Positions 45,490 to 55,252 of a DNA stretch of 64,000 nt are shown piece after piece. How positions within the stretch are numbered: position 1 is the stretch's first letter; each line of letters opens with the position of its first letter. Both the position numbers and the translations under genes were made by a program. The notes beneath the pieces are model-generated. The model was not told the DNA's origin. It saw only the letters and a list, made by a program, of their open reading frames with translations, and searched no databases. This DNA is from an uncultured Bacteroidales bacterium (GTDB lineage: Bacteria > Bacteroidota > Bacteroidia > Bacteroidales > Bacteroidaceae), in NCBI GenBank assembly GCA_902775375.1, contig CACYLU010000001.1, positions 248,001 to 312,000 of the forward strand, given 5' to 3'.

Positions 45490-47025
45490 TTAACGGTTAC
45501 CACCTGCCCACCATACTGGCTCAGAATAAACATACTGACCATCACCGTAAGCAGCATTCACATTAGGATTAGTGGTAGTATCACCAGAACCGTAAGTATA
45601 GCGCAGTGGGAATTTCTTCGGATTCTTAAGTTCCAGCATATCTACTTCACCAAGAGCAATCAGACGGCGAACATCATTGTAAGTCTCAAGAGACTCACCA
45701 TTAGCGCCCCACAATGAGAGATATTTCTGGATCATGGTTTCCTTCAATGGGTTTGCATCAAAACGTGCTTTCACACTTGCATCGAAGTAAGCATCAGCAT
45801 CATCAGCTGTTAAGTCGCCATCACCACGGATATCCTCGATGCCACCATATGCGCCAACTGAAGCAGAAGTACAAGCAGCTTCTACAGAAGCCTCAAGATT
45901 AGCAAATGAGAGCTCAATTGCCTCCTTCAGAACTGGCTCAGCTTCAGCAGTTCTGCCTAGGCGAACCAAAGCCTCAGCTTTGAGGAACAGTTGCTCGCGG
46001 TAGCTCATTAGGTAAGTGTCAGCTGTCTGGGCGAACATATAGGCTGTATATGAATATTTATAAACACCAGGGTCTGATACACCATTCTCGAAGAGGGAAA
46101 GGTCTTCTGCTGCTAAATGATCCCATGAGTTGCCATCCCAATAAAGACGGTTGATACGTGGGTCTTTGCGTTCAGCCAGTTTATCGTATGCGCTCTTGCT
46201 CGCACCTAGACCGTCGCGGCTCCACTCAAAGTCAAAGTGAGGGTTCAAGTTGTTAGCGTCATACACATTAAATGTTGCTTGATCAGCCTCAGACGTAAAA
46301 GCGTTGTTAATGTAATTCAGTACGTTTGTAAGAGCAGCTTCACCGTTGAGCTTAAGCTGTCGCATTGTGTAACGAGCCTTCAGAGCATTTGCAAACTTAA
46401 TCCATTTCGATGCATCGCCTTTGTAGATAAAGTCATAATCACTTAGTGTGTTACCGGAAGCATTGCCTAAATCAGCAATACCTGCGTCTAAAAAGCTGAA
46501 GATCTTAGAATAAAGTTCCTGCTGAGAATCCAGTTTAGGTGTCTTATTCTCGTCTGGATTGAAACATTCACTGAATGGTACATCACCGAAGAGATCGGTC
46601 AGAATAGCCAAGTTGTAGGCATTCATAATTTCAGCAACACCCTTAACCAATGGGTCACTAGACTTATCTTCATCAGACAGGATTACATTGATATTTCTCA
46701 GTGTTCTATACAATTCGCCCCAGTTATTATTATAGGTAGAAGCGTTAGAAGGTTCGCCATTACGCATTTCTGCGTGGTTCATCTGGTTGTCAACACCAGC
46801 CTCATGTTCTACATATACAGCAGCGTATGTATTCAAGTCACTACCTGTATTTTCCCAAGCTGATGAAACAAGTACTTCAGCCAAAGTATATTTAGCAGGT
46901 GCGTCGGTAGCATGGTTTCTGTCTACATTGATGTTGTCCATGATATCTTCAGAGCAAGATGTCAGATTGAAGGACAGCAATGTGGCAGCGAATACGCCTG
47001 TTGTTAATTTCAATATTGATTTCAT
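45490..47025 (-). CDS. SusD-like nutrient-binding outer-membrane lipoprotein
   Basis: 511 residues from the ATG at 47025, which begins a clean signal peptide (MKSILKLTTGVFAATLL) with lipobox LTSC; an ATG five codons upstream is possible. SusD/RagB fold of the SusD-like 2 type: helical TPR-like parts (AYNLAILTDLFGDVPFSE, YLMSYREQLFLKAEALVRLG) and the end PNVNAAYGDGQYVYS. It binds glycans or peptides at the surface and pairs with the SusC-like transporter immediately upstream (17 bp). The nature of the substrate cannot be told; no sugar enzyme is adjacent. Confidence 0.93.
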   Translation of the reverse strand: MKSILKLTTGVFAATLLSFNLTSCSEDIMDNINVDRNHATDAPAKYTLAEVLVSSAWENTGSDLNTYAAVYVEHEAGVDNQMNHAEMRNGEPSNASTYNNNWGELYRTLRNINVILSDEDKSSDPLVKGVAEIMNAYNLAILTDLFGDVPFSECFNPDENKTPKLDSQQELYSKIFSFLDAGIADLGNASGNTLSDYDFIYKGDASKWIKFANALKARYTMRQLKLNGEAALTNVLNYINNAFTSEADQATFNVYDANNLNPHFDFEWSRDGLGASKSAYDKLAERKDPRINRLYWDGNSWDHLAAEDLSLFENGVSDPGVYKYSYTAYMFAQTADTYLMSYREQLFLKAEALVRLGRTAEAEPVLKEAIELSFANLEASVEAACTSASVGAYGGIEDIRGDGDLTADDADAYFDASVKARFDANPLKETMIQKYLSLWGANGESLETYNDVRRLIALGEVDMLELKNPKKFPLRYTYGSGDTTTNPNVNAAYGDGQYVYSEPVWWAGGNR

Positions 47026-47042
47026 AATCTTTACCCTCATTT

Positions 47043-50000
47043 TTAGAATTTAACTGTTACACCTAAACCATAGCTTGAGGTTCCTGGCAGTGAGAAACGC
47101 TCGAATGAACCTGACATGTTGTTGTTACCCTGAGAAACTTCTGGGTCGATACCCTTCAGTTCTGACCACAGGATAATGTTTCGTGCGAATACGCTTGCAG
47201 TAATGCTCAGCCAAGGCTTGTTAAATACAGGATAGCTCAGAGTGATTTCACGCAGTTTGATGAATGAGTTGTCATAAACAGAAGCTTCATCAACAGTGTT
47301 CAGTGCATCAAAGTAGTAGTAAGCATCACTGCCCTTGATATAAATGTCGTTAGGTGAGTATGTTCCGTCTGCATTCTGCTTCACAGCCTTCTCTTCGAAT
47401 AGGAACTGATCTTTGTTGCGGAAATCTGCTGTACGCTGGGTTACACCGTAGTAGTCGATGGTGTTGGTAGTACCACCATACATTTGACCACCCTGTTTCC
47501 AATCAAAGGTTGCGCTCAGGCGAAGCTTCTTATATTCGATATTGGTGTTCAAACCAAGGCGGAAATCTGGAGATACAACACCGATAACGCCGTCGGCACC
47601 TGCCTGTGGTAAACCGTTTTCGTCAACAACGATTTCACCGTTTTCGTTACGCAAATACTGTGAGCCATAGATAACGGGATATTTGTCACCGATACCAGCG
47701 CGAACCTGTGGAGTTGTGAAACCACCTAAGAAGATGCTCTCAACGCCCTCAGCCAGTTCGTCAACATAGTTGTCGATCTTTGAGAAGTTGAAGTTCAAGT
47801 CCCATTTGAAGTTTCTTCCGTCGAAAGGCTTGATACCCAAGGTGATTTCATGAGCGTTGGTGTGAATCTTACCACCATTAGTCATGAAAGAGCCATAACC
47901 GGTTGAGCTTGCCAGAGGAACTGAGAAAATCTGATCCTTCACGTTCTGACGAGAGTAGGTATAGCTCAAAGAAACGATACCGTTGAAGAAGTTCAGGTCA
48001 ACGCCAAATTCGTATGACTTGGTGTTCTGGGGCTTCAAGTTCGGGTCATAAATTGTTGAAGATGGAGCATAACCAACTACTGAACCCAACGGGTAACGGA
48101 TAGGCGTACCAGATGAGAAACCTGAACTGTGATTTGAAGAAGAGTAGTAGTTAGGGAGGAAGCTACCAGCTTGACCTACCTCTGCGTAAGATGCACGCAG
48201 CTTACCATATGTCAGCACATTGTTCTTCAGTGCCTCAATCTCAGTGAAGATGAAGCCCAAAGATACAGATGGGTAGAAGAAACTGCGGTTACCGCGAGGC
48301 ATGCTTGAAACGATATCCTGACGACCAGTAGCATTCAAGAACAGCATGTTCTTCCAAGACAATGACAAGTTAGCGAAATTACCAATAGTACGTCTTCTTG
48401 AAATGCTCTCTGAAGAGTCATTCACTGTCGCATTGCCAATATGGTTCCATCCAGGGAAGTTGAAGTTTTCACCGTATGCCCAGATGTACTTGGTAGTCTT
48501 GTTTACGATTTCGTTACCAATCAAAGCGCCGAAATCCCAATCGTCGTTAATCTTCCAGTCATAGTTGAAAGTCAAAAGAGAGTTAATCTCGTTGATAGTA
48601 TAGTCATCGTGGTCAGATGAACCCTTGCCATTCTGATGTCCGTAACTATAAATAGAAGAATAGTTAGTAGTATAAGAGTCAGCACCCAACTGATACTTTG
48701 CAATCAAAGTGTGGTTATCAGTACCGAAAGTGGTCTTATACTGTGCGTATGCATTACCAAAGAAGCGCTGTGAACGCTCGGTGTGTTGGTTGTTGTCAAT
48801 TGCCCAGTAAGCAGCATCGAAACCAGAAGTGTTACGATATGTGTTCTGAGTATAAGGATCGCCCTCAATGTGAGCTGGGATACCACCCAAGTCATATGAA
48901 GCAGGAGCACCATAGATAGTAGCCACCAAACCACCATTAGCACCAGTCTGTTTGCGAATCTTTGATAAGATGAAGTTGCCGGTGAAACCAGTTGTCCAGT
49001 TGTCGGTCAGGTTAGCAGTAGCTGATAATCTTGCGTTGTAACGATCCATACCAGTCTTAGGTACAGTAGCACTTGCTGTGGTGTTACCCAAAGAGAATGA
49101 GTAGTTACCCTTGTCAAAGCTTTGTGCAACGTTCACGTTGTTAGCCCAGGTCGTACCTGTCTTGAAGAAATCTTTCGCATTGTCGTATGCCTGAGGAGTT
49201 GCCCAAGGATCCAAACCTGCGTCAGCACGCTGCTTTACATAGTACTGACCCGGGTGCATACCATATTCCTGGGTGTATCTGTTGTCAGTGGCGCCACCGT
49301 AGTTAGGGTCATTTGCCAAATCAGAAATCTTAGGACCCCAAGACAGAGAAGCGGTAGGAGAATAGTTGCCACCTGAACCCTGTGCATATTCTTTCTGGAA
49401 GTCTGGCATACGAGAAACCACATCAAATGAAAGGTTAGAAGTGATGGTAATTTCTGGCTTACCCTTGCGAGCACCTTTGCCACTCTTGGTAGTAATGATG
49501 ATCACACCATTAGAAGCACGCATACCATATAGTGCTGATGCAGCTTGTCCTTTCAGGATGTTGATGCTCTCGATATCGTTAGGGTCGATATCCACAGCGC
49601 GGTTAGCGTAGTCAGGACCTCCACCGACAGAAGCACCTGTGCTAATGTCGAAAGATGAAGCCACTGGCATACCGTCAACCACATACAGAGGAGTGTTATC
49701 ACCTGTAAAAGAGCGGACACCACGGATGGTAATGTTAGATGATGCACCAGGCATACCTGAAGATGTTGAAATTTCCACACCTGATACCTTACCCTGGAGA
49801 GCTGATGATAGTGAGGTGCTAGCACCACGAGTTAATTCGTCAGACTTCACATCTTGAACAGCGTACCCCAGGGCTTTTCTTTCTTTTGAAATACCCATGG
49901 CAGTTACTACGACCTCGTCAAGCAATTCGCTATCAGGACGCAGCATCACACGTACTGTTTCTCTGATAGGTACCTCTTGCGTTTGCATACCTACGAATGA

Positions 50001-50225
50001 AACTACCAGTGTAGTTGCGCTACTAGGCACGTTGGAGATGGTGAAGTTACCGTCGATGTCGGTAATTGTACCTACGTTTGTGCCCTTTACTAAGATGGAG
50101 GCGCCAACAACTGGCTCGCCATCTTCAGAAGAGGTGACATTACCTGTCACTCTTGTGACCTGGGCGGTTGCCAATCCTATTCCTATGAACAGGCAGGTCA
50201 AGAACAGCATGAATTTCTTTTTCAT
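47043..50225 (-). CDS. SusC-like TonB-dependent outer-membrane transporter
   Basis: 1060 residues. Signal peptide to about residue 21; a carboxypeptidase-like regulatory domain (about 22-110, VTGNVTSSEDGEPVVGASIL); then DEVVVTAMGISKERKALGY and the plug with ITIRGVRSF and PLYVVDGMPV; a 22-strand barrel to the end YGLGVTVKF. No N-terminal secretin/TonB short (STN) domain was seen, so signalling to an anti-sigma factor is unlikely. It imports the ligand captured by the SusD partner. A perfect promoter lies about 160 bp upstream. Confidence 0.95.
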   Translation of the reverse strand: MKKKFMLFLTCLFIGIGLATAQVTRVTGNVTSSEDGEPVVGASILVKGTNVGTITDIDGNFTISNVPSSATTLVVSFVGMQTQEVPIRETVRVMLRPDSELLDEVVVTAMGISKERKALGYAVQDVKSDELTRGASTSLSSALQGKVSGVEISTSSGMPGASSNITIRGVRSFTGDNTPLYVVDGMPVASSFDISTGASVGGGPDYANRAVDIDPNDIESINILKGQAASALYGMRASNGVIIITTKSGKGARKGKPEITITSNLSFDVVSRMPDFQKEYAQGSGGNYSPTASLSWGPKISDLANDPNYGGATDNRYTQEYGMHPGQYYVKQRADAGLDPWATPQAYDNAKDFFKTGTTWANNVNVAQSFDKGNYSFSLGNTTASATVPKTGMDRYNARLSATANLTDNWTTGFTGNFILSKIRKQTGANGGLVATIYGAPASYDLGGIPAHIEGDPYTQNTYRNTSGFDAAYWAIDNNQHTERSQRFFGNAYAQYKTTFGTDNHTLIAKYQLGADSYTTNYSSIYSYGHQNGKGSSDHDDYTINEINSLLTFNYDWKINDDWDFGALIGNEIVNKTTKYIWAYGENFNFPGWNHIGNATVNDSSESISRRRTIGNFANLSLSWKNMLFLNATGRQDIVSSMPRGNRSFFYPSVSLGFIFTEIEALKNNVLTYGKLRASYAEVGQAGSFLPNYYSSSNHSSGFSSGTPIRYPLGSVVGYAPSSTIYDPNLKPQNTKSYEFGVDLNFFNGIVSLSYTYSRQNVKDQIFSVPLASSTGYGSFMTNGGKIHTNAHEITLGIKPFDGRNFKWDLNFNFSKIDNYVDELAEGVESIFLGGFTTPQVRAGIGDKYPVIYGSQYLRNENGEIVVDENGLPQAGADGVIGVVSPDFRLGLNTNIEYKKLRLSATFDWKQGGQMYGGTTNTIDYYGVTQRTADFRNKDQFLFEEKAVKQNADGTYSPNDIYIKGSDAYYYFDALNTVDEASVYDNSFIKLREITLSYPVFNKPWLSITASVFARNIILWSELKGIDPEVSQGNNNMSGSFERFSLPGTSSYGLGVTVKF

Positions 50226-50386
50226 AAAAAACTCTTTACTTAAAATTACTAATACTTGCTTTCAGTCGATTTTTTTGATCATGTAACGAAAATTCCCATT
50301 TATCCAGATTTTTGTGACAAAAAAGGATGAAATATTCCCATTTACATTTTCATTTGCTAAATAAACATTAAGCATATAATTGGGTG

Positions 50387-50417
50387 CAAATATACTGCTT
50401 TTCTTATTAATTGCAAA
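50387..50417 (-). promoter_or_regulatory. susC-susD promoter
   Basis: On the minus strand TTTG (50417-50414), a 19-bp spacer, then TATATTTG (50394-50387): a perfect consensus match. Confidence 0.75.
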
Positions 50418-50655
50418 TATTAAGTGAATTTTTTTTAAAATTCGCTACTTTTTAATGTGTTTATTGCATAAAAATGTAGGAAAGATGTAACATAAGCATG
50501 TAACAATTGTGATAATTGTCTTATTGTATAATAGGTTTTGCGTAAATGGGAATTATTATAAAAGCCCAATCCCTTTTTCTACATTTGCTCCATCCCAAAT
50601 TATGCACCTCGAACTTTGTTAGGCAAAAACTTGGGGAAGTTTCAAAAAATATTAT

Positions 50656-50663
50656 TAACTTTG
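50656..50663 (+). promoter_or_regulatory. -7 box of the Na/Ca exchanger gene
   Basis: TAACTTTG, full match to TAnnTTTG, about 22 bp before the ATG at 50686. The -33 region is poorly conserved. Confidence 0.5.
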
Positions 50664-50685
50664 TTCCCAAATGTAGTTTTTGCAA

Positions 50686-51639
50686 ATGGATATAGTGTGC
50701 TTGCTTGGTGGATTGGTGCTGATACTATTGGGTGCAAATTGCCTGACAGATGGAGCATCATCACTTGCCAAAAGATTTAAAATTTCTGATCTGGTCATAG
50801 GATTGACCGTAGTAGCTTTTGGAACTTCCGCTCCTGAATTGGCTGTGTCACTCTCTTCTGCAATCAAGGGCAGTGCCGACATTGCCATCGGTAATGTTGT
50901 AGGTAGTAATATGTTCAACACCTTGATGATTGTGGGTTGTACAGCTTTTTTTGCTCCTATTGTTGTAACCAGGAATACCTTGTTAAAAGAGATTCCTCTT
51001 TGTATCCTTGCCTCCGTTGCCTTACTCGCTATTAGCAATGATATGCTACTTGATAAGCAGCCACTGGATGTGGTGAGCCGTACTGATGGATTCCTATTAT
51101 TGCTGTTTTTCATCATCTTCATGGTTTACACCTTTTCTATTGCCCGACAACACGGTGATGAGGAGGCCGAGGAAGTGAAACAGATACCATTGTGGTTATC
51201 CCTTATATATATAATAGGAGGATTGGCAGCTTTGGTGTTTGGTGGAAATATCTTTGTTGATGGAGCCACTGGCATAGCCCGTAGTCTAGGCGTAAGTGAG
51301 TCGGTAATTGGCTTGACACTGGTAGCTGGAGGAACATCGCTGCCAGAATTAGCGACATCGGTAGTAGCAGCCTTGAAAAAGAATCCTGAAATGGCGATAG
51401 GCAACGTAGTGGGTAGCAACCTGTTCAATATTTTCCTTGTGTTGGGCGCATCTGCCACTATCACTCCATTAAACCTGATAGGTATTACAAATTTCGATCT
51501 TCTATCGTTGGTGATAGCTAGTGTGATATTGTGGTTCTTCGGCGTTTTCTACAAGAAGCGCACCATTACGCGTGTCGAGGGCACCATTTTGGTAGTGTGC
51601 TATATTGCATATACAGCTACATTGATTGTTTTGAGTTAA
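50686..51639 (+). CDS. Calcium/sodium antiporter (YrbG-like, CaCA family)
   Basis: 317 residues from the ATG at 50686; the frame opens two codons earlier only with TTG. Ten or eleven hydrophobic segments arranged as two inverted halves, each with the family alpha-repeat: FGTSAPELAVSLSSA with IGNVVGSNMFN, and GGTSLPELATSVVAA with IGNVVGSNLFN. Exchanges sodium or protons for calcium across the inner membrane. An acyltransferase-like gene follows 18 bp later, then parE. Confidence 0.93.
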   Translation: MDIVCLLGGLVLILLGANCLTDGASSLAKRFKISDLVIGLTVVAFGTSAPELAVSLSSAIKGSADIAIGNVVGSNMFNTLMIVGCTAFFAPIVVTRNTLLKEIPLCILASVALLAISNDMLLDKQPLDVVSRTDGFLLLLFFIIFMVYTFSIARQHGDEEAEEVKQIPLWLSLIYIIGGLAALVFGGNIFVDGATGIARSLGVSESVIGLTLVAGGTSLPELATSVVAALKKNPEMAIGNVVGSNLFNIFLVLGASATITPLNLIGITNFDLLSLVIASVILWFFGVFYKKRTITRVEGTILVVCYIAYTATLIVLS

Positions 51640-51657
51640 TGATTAGGAAAAAGCATT

Positions 51658-52818
51658 ATGGTAACAATAAAGAAAGTTGATAATAAGAGTGAGTTGAAGC
51701 AATTCATACGTTTTAACTATGAATTATATAAGGATAACCCTTATTCTGTGCCAGACCTATATGAAGACATGCTCAATACTTTCAGAAAGGAAAAGAATGC
51801 TGCCTTCGAATTTTGTGAAGCCGACTTTTTTTTGGCTTACAAAGACAATAAACTGGTAGGGCGTGTGGCCGCCTTTATCAACAAGAGGGCCAACGAGACT
51901 TGGAATACCAAAACTGTACGTTTCGGTTGGATTGATTTCATCGATGATGCTGAAGTGTCTGATGCCTTGATAAAGACTGTCGAGGACTGGGGCAGAGAGC
52001 GAGGCATGACTAAGATACAAGGGCCGTTAGGCTTCACAGATTTCGATGCAGAAGGTATGCTGATTGAAGGTTTCGACCAACTGAGTACTATGGCCACCAT
52101 CTATAACTACCCTTATTATCCGCAGCATATGGAACGTATGGGCTTCAAGAAAGATGCCGATTGGGTGGAGATGAAGCTATATATGCCAGAAGACGGACAG
52201 GTGCCAGAGAAACACCGCCGTATCTCTGAGATGATCATGAAGCGTTATAACCTGCGCATCAAGAAATATACTTCACGTAAACTGATAAAGAAGGAATACG
52301 GGCATGCCATCTTCGAACTGATGAATGAGGCATACGCTCCTTTATATGGCTATTCGGCTTTGTCAGACCGCCAGATTAAGCAATACATTGATATGTATCT
52401 GCCTATTATAGACCTGAACATGATTACCTTGATCGTTGATGCTGACGACAAGTTGGTGGGTGTGGGTATATCTATGCCGTCACTGGCCGAGGCATTGCAG
52501 AAAGCTAAGGGTAAATTGTTCCCATTCGGTTGGTATCATTTGGCAAAAGTGCTCTACATGAAGCACTATGGCAAGTGTCTCGACCTGCTGTTGGTCGCTG
52601 TGAAACCTGAGTATCAGAATAAGGGTGTGAATGCATTGCTGTTCTACGACCTGATTCCTTCATATGCCAAGCTAGGCTTTACTTATGCAGAAAGTAACCC
52701 CGAATTGGAGATGAATGACAAGGTGCAGGCACAGTGGGATTATTTCAACCATGAGATACACAAACGTAGAAGATCATTTGTTAAGGAAATTGATGCGAAA
52801 AACATAGTTGACAATTGA
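51658..52818 (+). CDS. GNAT-like acyltransferase domain protein of unknown substrate
   Basis: 386 residues, no signal peptide. Conserved in Bacteroidetes; some databases carry it under the misleading name GTP cyclohydrolase. The N-terminal half ([19 protein letters not shown] and [15 protein letters not shown]) and the C-terminal half ([38 protein letters not shown]) both look like GNAT-type folds, so a tandem GNAT is likely, the second with a recognisable acetyl-CoA loop. Substrate unknown. It sits 8 bp before parE. Confidence 0.7.
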   Translation: MVTIKKVDNKSELKQFIRFNYELYKDNPYSVPDLYEDMLNTFRKEKNAAFEFCEADFFLAYKDNKLVGRVAAFINKRANETWNTKTVRFGWIDFIDDAEVSDALIKTVEDWGRERGMTKIQGPLGFTDFDAEGMLIEGFDQLSTMATIYNYPYYPQHMERMGFKKDADWVEMKLYMPEDGQVPEKHRRISEMIMKRYNLRIKKYTSRKLIKKEYGHAIFELMNEAYAPLYGYSALSDRQIKQYIDMYLPIIDLNMITLIVDADDKLVGVGISMPSLAEALQKAKGKLFPFGWYHLAKVLYMKHYGKCLDLLLVAVKPEYQNKGVNALLFYDLIPSYAKLGFTYAESNPELEMNDKVQAQWDYFNHEIHKRRRSFVKEIDAKNIVDN

Positions 52819-52826
52819 TATTATAT

Positions 52827-54761
52827 ATGAATAAAGAACTGGAAAATAATGAAAATGGACTGTTGGGGTCTTCTAATTCTCAATTCTCAAATCTCAATTC
52901 TCAACAACCTGTAGATTATACTGACGATAATATACGCCACCTGGATGACATGGATCATATCCGCATGCGTTCGGGCATGTATATTGGTCGCTTGGGCGAT
53001 GGCTCACAGGCCGATGATGGTATCTATGTGCTGCTGAAGGAAACAGTTGATAATAGTATTGACGAATTCAAGATGGGAGCTGGCAACCGCATTGAAGTTA
53101 CCATTGAAGACAATCTTCGGGTAAGCGTGCGTGATTATGGCCGCGGCATTCCTCAAGGCAAGATGGTGGATGCCGTGAGCAAACTTAACACTGGCGGCAA
53201 GTATGATAGCAAAGCTTTTAAGAAAAGCGTTGGTTTGAATGGTGTGGGCTTGAAGGCAGTCAATGCCCTTAGTACACATTTTGAGGTGCGCAGTTTCCGT
53301 GATGGACAGGTACGCATTGCCCAGTTCGAATGTGGTAAGTTGGTAAGCGATAAAACTGAACCCTCAGAAGAACCCACTGGTACCTATATCTATTTTGAGC
53401 CTGACAGTTCACTCTTTACTGGATATATATACCATACTGACTTTGTTGAAAACCTATTGAAGAACTATACATATCTGAACACAGGACTTTCTATCCTTTA
53501 TAACGGGCAGAAGATTTTGTCACGTCATGGTTTGGAAGACCTATTGAAGGATAATATGACGATGGATGGTTTGTATGATATCGTCCATCTGAAAGGCACA
53601 GATATAGAATTGGCTTTTACCCATACTAATCAGTATGGCGAGGAGTACTATTCTTTTGTCAATGGTCAGCATACTACTCAGGGCGGAACGCATCAGAGTG
53701 CGTTGAAGGAACATCTGGCACGTACCATCAAAGAATTTTATAATAAAAACTTCGAATATAGTGATATACGCAATGGCTTGGTGGCTGCTATAGCCATCAA
53801 TGTTGAAGAACCCCAGTTTGAAGGGCAAACCAAGACCAAATTGGGCTCAACGCTGATGGAACCTGATGGTGTTACCATTAATAAATATATTGCCGACTTT
53901 GTGAAGCTAGAGGTGGATAACTACTTGCATAAGCATCCACTCATGACTGAGGCCATGCTGCAGAAGATTCAGGCATCAGAGAAAGAGCGAAAGGCAATAG
54001 CCGGTGTTACTAAACTGGCGCGTGAGCGTGCAAAGAAGGCCAATCTCCATAATAGCAAACTGCGTGACTGCCGTTTCCATCTTAATGATGGTAAGGGTAA
54101 ACCACAGGAAGAGCAGTCGTGTATCTTTATCACCGAGGGTTTGTCGGCAAGCGGTTCTATTACCAAGAGTCGTGACGTCAATACTCAGGCGGTATTTAGT
54201 TTGCGAGGCAAACCACTAAATTCGTATGGCCTGACTAAGAAGGTGGTGTATGAAAACGAAGAGTTCAACCTACTGCAAGCTGCACTAAATATTGAAGACG
54301 GTCTGGATGGTTTGCGTTACAACAAGGTGATAGTAGCTACCGATGCCGATGTAGATGGTATGCACATCCGCCTGTTGATGATTACCTTCTTCCTGCAGTT
54401 CTTCCCCGATCTCATCAAGAAAGGACATGTCTATATCTTGCAAACGCCCTTGTTCCGTGTGCGCAATAAGAAAAAGACCACCTATTGCTATACAGAGGAT
54501 GAGCGTGTGAAAGCTATTAAGAAGTTAGGGCCAAAGCCTGAAATAACACGCTTTAAAGGCTTGGGCGAGATTGATCCTGATGAGTTCAAGAATTTCATTG
54601 GCGAGGATATGCGACTGGAGCAGGTTAATTTGCATAAAACAGACTTGGTGAAGGAACTGCTGGCATTTTATATGGGCAAGAATACAATGGAGCGACAGAC
54701 TTTCATCATCAACAATCTGGTAATTGAAGAAGATTTGGTAACCGAAGATTTCATGTTATGA
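52827..54761 (+). CDS. parE: DNA topoisomerase IV subunit B
   Basis: 644 residues from the ATG at 52827. GHKL ATPase: [11 protein letters not shown] (about 71-81) with GRGIP and [14 protein letters not shown]; transducer domain; TOPRIM with [10 protein letters not shown] and DADVDGMHI. It powers strand passage with ParC (30406-33081). Residues 17-27 ([11 protein letters not shown]), just before the ATPase domain, are encoded by four heptads of the AATTCTC family. It overlaps coaD by 4 bp; parE-coaD-protease order is common in Bacteroidales. Confidence 0.95.
   Translation: MNKELENNENGLLGSSNSQFSNLNSQQPVDYTDDNIRHLDDMDHIRMRSGMYIGRLGDGSQADDGIYVLLKETVDNSIDEFKMGAGNRIEVTIEDNLRVSVRDYGRGIPQGKMVDAVSKLNTGGKYDSKAFKKSVGLNGVGLKAVNALSTHFEVRSFRDGQVRIAQFECGKLVSDKTEPSEEPTGTYIYFEPDSSLFTGYIYHTDFVENLLKNYTYLNTGLSILYNGQKILSRHGLEDLLKDNMTMDGLYDIVHLKGTDIELAFTHTNQYGEEYYSFVNGQHTTQGGTHQSALKEHLARTIKEFYNKNFEYSDIRNGLVAAIAINVEEPQFEGQTKTKLGSTLMEPDGVTINKYIADFVKLEVDNYLHKHPLMTEAMLQKIQASEKERKAIAGVTKLARERAKKANLHNSKLRDCRFHLNDGKGKPQEEQSCIFITEGLSASGSITKSRDVNTQAVFSLRGKPLNSYGLTKKVVYENEEFNLLQAALNIEDGLDGLRYNKVIVATDADVDGMHIRLLMITFFLQFFPDLIKKGHVYILQTPLFRVRNKKKTTYCYTEDERVKAIKKLGPKPEITRFKGLGEIDPDEFKNFIGEDMRLEQVNLHKTDLVKELLAFYMGKNTMERQTFIINNLVIEEDLVTEDFML
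52875..52902. repeat. In-frame heptad repeat (AATTCTC)4 at the parE N-terminus
   Basis: AATTCTC, AATTCTC, AAATCTC, AATTCTC in tandem, encoding the disordered-looking [11 protein letters not shown] stretch. Confidence 0.88.
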
Positions 54762-55216
54762 GCAAAGCGTTATTCCCTGGCACCTTTGATCCCTTTACCA
54801 TTGGCCATGAGGCCATCGTGAAGCGTACTCTCACCTTTATGGATGAGGTAGTGATAGCCATAGTCAACAATATGGAGAAAAATGCCATGTTTCCTGTGGA
54901 AGAACGGGTACAGCAAATCCGTGAACTTTATAAGGATGAACCTCGCGTAAAAGTGATATCGTTTGCCGGTGCCACACCCGATATCGCTTTGGAGGTTGGG
55001 GCTAATGCCATTGTACGTGGCGTGCGTAGTGTGAAAGACTTTGAATACGAGGAAAACCTGGCTTTCATATATAAGAAGATGTGTGGCATTGAAACCATTT
55101 TGCTCTATACTGACCCAGAACTGGCTTGTGTCAGTTCTTCTATCGTAAGGGAGATGATCAAGTTTGGTAAAGACCCAAGTGAGTTTGTCCCTTTTGAATT
55201 GAGAATTGATAATTGA
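54758..55216 (+). CDS. coaD: Phosphopantetheine adenylyltransferase
   Basis: 152 residues. Fourth step of coenzyme A synthesis. The nucleotidyltransferase signature is [13 protein letters not shown] (TIGH at 14-17) and the second site is VSSSIVREM. Normal length. The last residues FELRIDN and the stop codon are encoded by the heptad array at 55197-55222, so the repeat has replaced the natural C-terminus. It overlaps parE by 4 bp and is followed 36 bp later by the protease gene. Confidence 0.95.
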   Translation: MSKALFPGTFDPFTIGHEAIVKRTLTFMDEVVIAIVNNMEKNAMFPVEERVQQIRELYKDEPRVKVISFAGATPDIALEVGANAIVRGVRSVKDFEYEENLAFIYKKMCGIETILLYTDPELACVSSSIVREMIKFGKDPSEFVPFELRIDN

Positions 55217-55222
55217 TAATTG
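55197..55222. repeat. Heptad repeat (AATTGAG)(AATTGAT)2AATTG at the coaD 3' end
   Basis: Three heptads and a partial fourth run from inside the coaD frame past its stop. The orientation is opposite to the arrays inside the PurF-like, carA and parE genes. Confidence 0.85.
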
Positions 55223-55252
55223 CGACAAGATTATAACGAAGTAAAATTGGAA

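Larger units (their letters stand above)
50226..50685. promoter_or_regulatory. Divergent control region between susC and the Na/Ca exchanger gene
   Basis: 460 bp with no gene. It contains the susC promoter (50387-50417), the -7 box of the exchanger gene (50656-50663) and three copies of the 11-mer ATTCCCATTTA: 50292-50302 and 50334-50344 in one direction, 50543-50553 inverted. The susC leader is about 155 nt and carries the first two copies. Confidence 0.65.
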
